Source of the DNA: JBGSUE01 sp041753515
GTDB lineage: Bacteria; Patescibacteriota; Microgenomatia; UBA10105; UBA927
Direction: 5' to 3'
Length of the DNA: 8,192 nt
Assembly: GCA_041753515.1 (NCBI GenBank)
Contig: JBGSUE010000055.1
Span: 1-8,192 of the forward strand
Made by a program: the position numbers and the translations under genes. The notes under the pieces are model-generated. The model was not told the origin of the DNA. It worked only from the letters and a program-made list of their open reading frames with translations, and did not search any database. Shown here piece after piece: positions 6,175 to 8,192 of this stretch (its first letter is position 1; each line of letters begins with the position of its first letter).

Positions 6175-6712
6175 TCTTCCACAATGCTGCATTACCACCC
6201 TTGAGGCATAAGTGGGTTGTGAGAGATTCCTGTTGAGGCTGAGTATTTTGAGGAGTTGAATTTATTGAACACCCTTCTTGTTTCATAAACGATATATCGC
6301 TTATATATTCCGTTCCCGTTAAACCGGTCACAGTGACTGGAATTACTTCGGAATATGTGTTTGTCATATGAGCATTGTATACAAGGACGGTAATGGTATC
6401 GCTGTTTTTTACAGCGATTGCCCACACCCACGTACCATTTCCCTGGAGGGGAAGCGGGTAGCCGGAGAGCGAATTCATAAGTGAAATAATGGATTGCGGC
6501 GATACGGTTTGTGATGGGGCTTTATTGGGAAGAAAAGACGGTCCCGGCTGATCAGCATGTACGAGAATGTTTGCTTTAATATTTTTCGCGTGGGTTGCCA
6601 GAATTGCCGTTTGATACACTGCATAAAGAAGTATCGGAATAAACAGAAGAAGGAATAATGCGCCGATGATGCTGATAAATGAGTATGGGACATTTTTTTC
6701 GAGTGTTGACAT
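6161..6712 (-). CDS. Unassigned membrane-anchored extracytoplasmic protein with beta-sandwich-like domain
   Basis: A 183-residue protein from ATG 6712 to TAA (6163-6161). A strong hydrophobic helix at about 9-34 (PYSFISIIGALFLLLFIPIL) makes it an exported, N-anchored protein. A Ser/Pro-rich stretch (55-75) leads to a beta-rich domain, about 93-183 (GTWVWAIAVKNSDTITVLVYN, EVIPVTVTGLTGTEY), with two Cys (148, 169) that could form a disulfide. The domain pattern resembles the C-terminal beta-sandwich appended to GH39-like glycosidases, but no catalytic barrel is present; this is a weak resemblance from memory. GTG 6757 would extend the protein by 15 residues but lies upstream of the promoter. 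Divergent from hrcA with overlapping -35 boxes; its 3' end overlaps murJ by 14 bases. Confidence 0.75.
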   Translation of the reverse strand: MSTLEKNVPYSFISIIGALFLLLFIPILLYAVYQTAILATHAKNIKANILVHADQPGPSFLPNKAPSQTVSPQSIISLMNSLSGYPLPLQGNGTWVWAIAVKNSDTITVLVYNAHMTNTYSEVIPVTVTGLTGTEYISDISFMKQEGCSINSTPQNTQPQQESLTTHLCLKGGNAALWKIMTK

Positions 6713-6718
6713 AGAGGT

Positions 6719-6747
6719 ATTATCTCCAATATTTGTTCTATTGACAA
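6719..6747 (-). promoter_or_regulatory. Predicted leaderless promoter of the unassigned gene
   Basis: On the minus strand, TTGTCA (6747-6742), 17 bases, then GATAAT (6724-6719). The expected start falls at about 6712, on the A of the ATG, implying a leaderless mRNA. The -35 occupies the same 7 bp (TTGACAA, 6741-6747) as the hrcA -35. Confidence 0.6.
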
Positions 6748-6769
6748 GGATTAGCACTCATTGTATATT
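6741..6769 (+). promoter_or_regulatory. hrcA-grpE-dnaK promoter
   Basis: Consensus -35 TTGACA (6741-6746), exact 17-base spacer, and -10 TATATT (6764-6769). The expected start near 6776 is about 3 bases before the hrcA ATG. The left CIRCE half sits in the spacer, the -10 falls mainly in the CIRCE centre, and the right half covers the start point, so bound HrcA would block polymerase directly. Confidence 0.8.
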
Positions 6770-6777
6770 ACTGCTAA
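6751..6777. promoter_or_regulatory. CIRCE operator (HrcA binding site)
   Basis: The left half TTAGCACTC (6751-6759) matches the CIRCE consensus perfectly. It is followed by exactly 9 bases and the right half TACTGCTAA (6769-6777), which matches GAGTGCTAA at 7 of 9 positions. Position immediately before hrcA and over its promoter is the classical autoregulatory arrangement for HrcA repression of heat-shock chaperones. Confidence 0.9.
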
Positions 6778-6778
6778 T

Positions 6779-7513
6779 ATGGATTCAGAACCGGAAATAC
6801 TATCATCACGTCAGAGTCAGATTCTTAAGCTCATCATAGAGGAATATATTGTAACAGCACAACCTGTGGGTTCAGAAACACTGGAAAAAAAATTCAGTTT
6901 GGCCGTGTCACCGGCAACCATCCGAAATGATATGGTGAGGCTGGCTAAAAAGGGATTCCTCATGCAGCCGCATACTTCAAGCGGAAGGTCGCCAACGTCA
7001 AAAGCCCTCAGGTATTACGTAGATCATATGCTGCAGACGCGGGATTTGTCCGTTGTTGAGGAGGTCGCGGTTAAAGAAAAAATCTGGGATCATCGGCAGA
7101 AAGTGGATAAACTGTTGAGAGAAGCAACCAAAACCCTTGCTGAAAAGACACATTCGCTTGCCGTAACAGCGACAGATGATGGAGATTTGTATTATGCAGG
7201 GGCATCCCATATATTGGATATGCCGGAATTCTACAATTTTGAGTTGACACATAAACTCTTTGATCTGTTGGACCGGTATGATTTTTGGTGGGAGACAGTG
7301 ATCGGACATGATGAGCCGTTTTATATCCTTTTAGGTGACGAGTTTCGCCCTGATGGACTTCTCTCGCAATGCGGCTTTGTATATTCACGTTTTACATCAC
7401 CTCATGCCAAAGGGGCGATTGGCGTGGTCGGTCCGGTACGTCTGAACTATATAACAGTTATTCCGACCGTCCGGTACATGGGGTCGCTTATTGGCGATCT
7501 GACAAACTGGTAA
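6779..7513 (+). CDS. hrcA: Heat-inducible transcription repressor HrcA, short form
   Basis: A 244-residue protein. The N-terminal winged-helix domain (about 1-85) is strongly HrcA-like: SRQSQILKLIIEEYI, PVGSETL, SPATIRNDM, PHTSSGRSPTSKALRYYVD. The C-terminal end keeps the family motif GAIGVVGPVRLNYITVI. Usual HrcA is about 340 residues; roughly 90-100 residues of the central GAF-like/dimerisation region seem absent between about 125 and 150. HrcA binds CIRCE and is normally stabilised by GroEL; its own CIRCE is at 6751-6777. I chose ATG 6779 because TTG 6761 lies inside the operator and upstream of the predicted start point. grpE follows after 4 bases. Confidence 0.93.
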   Translation: MDSEPEILSSRQSQILKLIIEEYIVTAQPVGSETLEKKFSLAVSPATIRNDMVRLAKKGFLMQPHTSSGRSPTSKALRYYVDHMLQTRDLSVVEEVAVKEKIWDHRQKVDKLLREATKTLAEKTHSLAVTATDDGDLYYAGASHILDMPEFYNFELTHKLFDLLDRYDFWWETVIGHDEPFYILLGDEFRPDGLLSQCGFVYSRFTSPHAKGAIGVVGPVRLNYITVIPTVRYMGSLIGDLTNW

Positions 7514-7517
7514 ATCT

Positions 7518-7973
7518 ATGAAAAAACAGAAAGAAGATATTGACAAGAGAATTCAGGAATTGGAACAGCAGGCTGCTGATGTAAAAAATAAATATTTACG
7601 CGCATTGGCAGATTACCAGAATCTCGAAAAGCGTACACATGAAGATATGGTGCGGATACGGATGCAAGCGGGAGAGGATATTATACGCAAGCTGTTACAT
7701 GTTGTGGACGGACTTGAGAAAGCAGACGTACACCTGAAGGATCCGGGATTAGGATTGGTTCTGAAAGAATTTTATGCGGTACTTGAAGAATCGGGTGTGC
7801 AAAAAGTCGATGTATTGGGACAGATATTCGATCCGCATCGTATGGAATGCATAGAAGTGGTTGAAGGAGAAAATGAAAAAGTAGTTGAGGTTGTTGAAGA
7901 GGGGTATTCGCTCAATAATCACATAATCAGAATTGCAAAGGTGAAAGTAGGAAAAAGTTTACGAACTAAATAA
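7518..7973 (+). CDS. grpE: Nucleotide exchange factor GrpE
   Basis: A 151-residue protein, compact against the usual 170-200. An N-terminal charged coiled coil (1-45) contains the family core YLRALADYQNLEKRTHED. A helical middle (KLLHVVDGLEKA) precedes the C-terminal beta domain (GQIFDPHRMECIEVV, EEGYSLNNHIIRIAKVKV), which contacts the DnaK ATPase domain to release ADP. It lies 4 bases after hrcA with no evident Shine-Dalgarno, so translation probably depends on coupling. The long acidic N-terminal tail of many GrpEs is missing. Confidence 0.95.
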   Translation: MKKQKEDIDKRIQELEQQAADVKNKYLRALADYQNLEKRTHEDMVRIRMQAGEDIIRKLLHVVDGLEKADVHLKDPGLGLVLKEFYAVLEESGVQKVDVLGQIFDPHRMECIEVVEGENEKVVEVVEEGYSLNNHIIRIAKVKVGKSLRTK

Positions 7974-7979
7974 TGACCG

Positions 7980-8067
7980 AATTTCAATAATCAATACACA
8001 AACAAGCACCAATAGCTCATACTCAAAATATAAAGATTTGTTTGATTATTGGAATTTGATTATTGGA
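7980..8067. repeat. AT-rich inverted/tandem repeat between grpE and dnaK
   Basis: AATTTCAATAATCAA (7980-7994) pairs with TTGATTATTGGAATT (8042-8056), 15 bp with a single G-U wobble as RNA, around a 47-base loop. The right arm is part of a tandem pair TTTGATTATTGGA (8041-8053 and 8055-8067, 14-bp period). An alternative inner pairing is CAAACAA (7999-8005) with TTGTTTG (8038-8044). I recall similar strings as dispersed intergenic repeats in Patescibacteria and other environmental genomes, unverified here. It is not a canonical terminator because the stem is AT-rich. A folded transcript could expose or process the dnaK leader. No second CIRCE and no convincing dnaK promoter were found in 7974-8089. 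Confidence 0.65.
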
Positions 8068-8077
8068 TATTTTTTAT

Positions 8078-8084
8078 AAGGAGG
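8078..8084 (+). promoter_or_regulatory. Strong Shine-Dalgarno of dnaK
   Basis: AAGGAGG lies 5 bases before the dnaK ATG at 8090. It is the strongest ribosome site on the plus strand here and contrasts with the leaderless-type starts of hrcA and murJ. It fixes the dnaK start. Confidence 0.9.
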
Positions 8085-8089
8085 TTTTT

Positions 8090-8192
8090 ATGGCTAAAAT
8101 TATCGGTATTGATCTTGGTACAACGAATTCGTGTGTCGCCGTTATGGAAGGCGGGGCACCGAAAGTAATTTATTCAGCGGAAGGACGCAATG
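8090..8192 (+). CDS. dnaK: Chaperone DnaK (Hsp70), 5' fragment
   Basis: The first 34 residues are visible (MAKIIGIDLGTTNSCVAVME ...), including the phosphate-1 loop of the actin/Hsp70 ATPase fold (IGIDLGTTNSCVAV); the remainder is beyond the right edge. It is the Hsp70 partner of GrpE and the third gene of the CIRCE-controlled operon. It is separated from grpE by 116 bases carrying a repeat, and has its own strong ribosome site. Confidence 0.97.
   Translation, partial: MAKIIGIDLGTTNSCVAVMEGGAPKVIYSAEGRN

Noticed and set aside
6161..6712. Unassigned membrane gene as a type IV pilin
   Set aside because: It has an N-terminal helix but no prepilin cleavage motif (G/A followed by FTLIE-like residues).
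6713..6757. GTG start at 6757 for the minus-strand unassigned gene
   Set aside because: The added 15 residues would be encoded by the promoter itself; ATG 6712 gives a standard N-terminus before the helix.
6761..6778. TTG start for hrcA
   Set aside because: It lies inside CIRCE and at the -10 box; ATG 6779 begins right after the operator.
8042..8089. Separate dnaK promoter in the repeat
   Set aside because: TTGATT boxes exist but no -10-like hexamer lies at 16-18 bases; the AT-rich repeats produce chance matches.

Overview
The window looks like chromosome from a member of the Candidate Phyla Radiation (Patescibacteria), most likely a Microgenomates-type lineage. This is an inference from protein style, not from a marker-gene search. 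The evidence is compact proteins (a 244-residue HrcA, a 151-residue GrpE), surface proteins with long Thr-Pro-rich linkers and a C-terminal hydrophobic anchor without a basic tail, a pilN-pilO type IV pilus pair followed by a fibronectin-type surface protein, and palindromic intergenic repeats of a kind I recall from such genomes. TGA acts as a normal stop (end of pilN), which argues against the UGA-glycine code of Gracilibacteria/Absconditabacteria.

Layout. 1-1222 (+): the 3' end of a secreted Cys- and TP-linker protein, then a TP-rich membrane protein with an eight-cysteine module and a C-terminal anchor. 1223-1385: a convergent intergenic gap holding an 84-bp two-hairpin REP-like element. 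4160-1386 (-): a tight operon pilN, pilO, a 65-residue one-helix protein, and a 436-residue FN3/Ig-like anchored protein. 4451-4209 (-): rpsT (ribosomal protein S20). 4528-6174 (+): murJ, a lipid II flippase family member. 6712-6161 (-): an unassigned membrane-anchored protein whose 3' end overlaps murJ. 6779-8192 (+): the heat-shock operon hrcA-grpE-dnaK, with a CIRCE operator on its promoter and dnaK running off the window.

How it fits together. The pil genes would build the inner-membrane alignment platform of a type IV pilus or related machine. The FN3 protein and the small protein are tightly coupled to them and are candidate lineage-specific components. HrcA is predicted to repress its own operon through CIRCE, with GrpE and DnaK as the chaperone output.

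The most interesting signal is in the promoters. Five predicted promoters (pilN, rpsT, murJ, the unassigned gene, hrcA) place the -10 box 6-12 bases before the start codon, which implies leaderless or nearly leaderless mRNAs. By contrast pilO and dnaK, which are internal to operons, have strong Shine-Dalgarno sequences. Two divergent promoter pairs (rpsT/murJ and unassigned/hrcA) each overlap at the -35 box, with predicted start points about 65 bp apart. I saw no tRNA, rRNA, CRISPR array, insertion sequence or replication origin.
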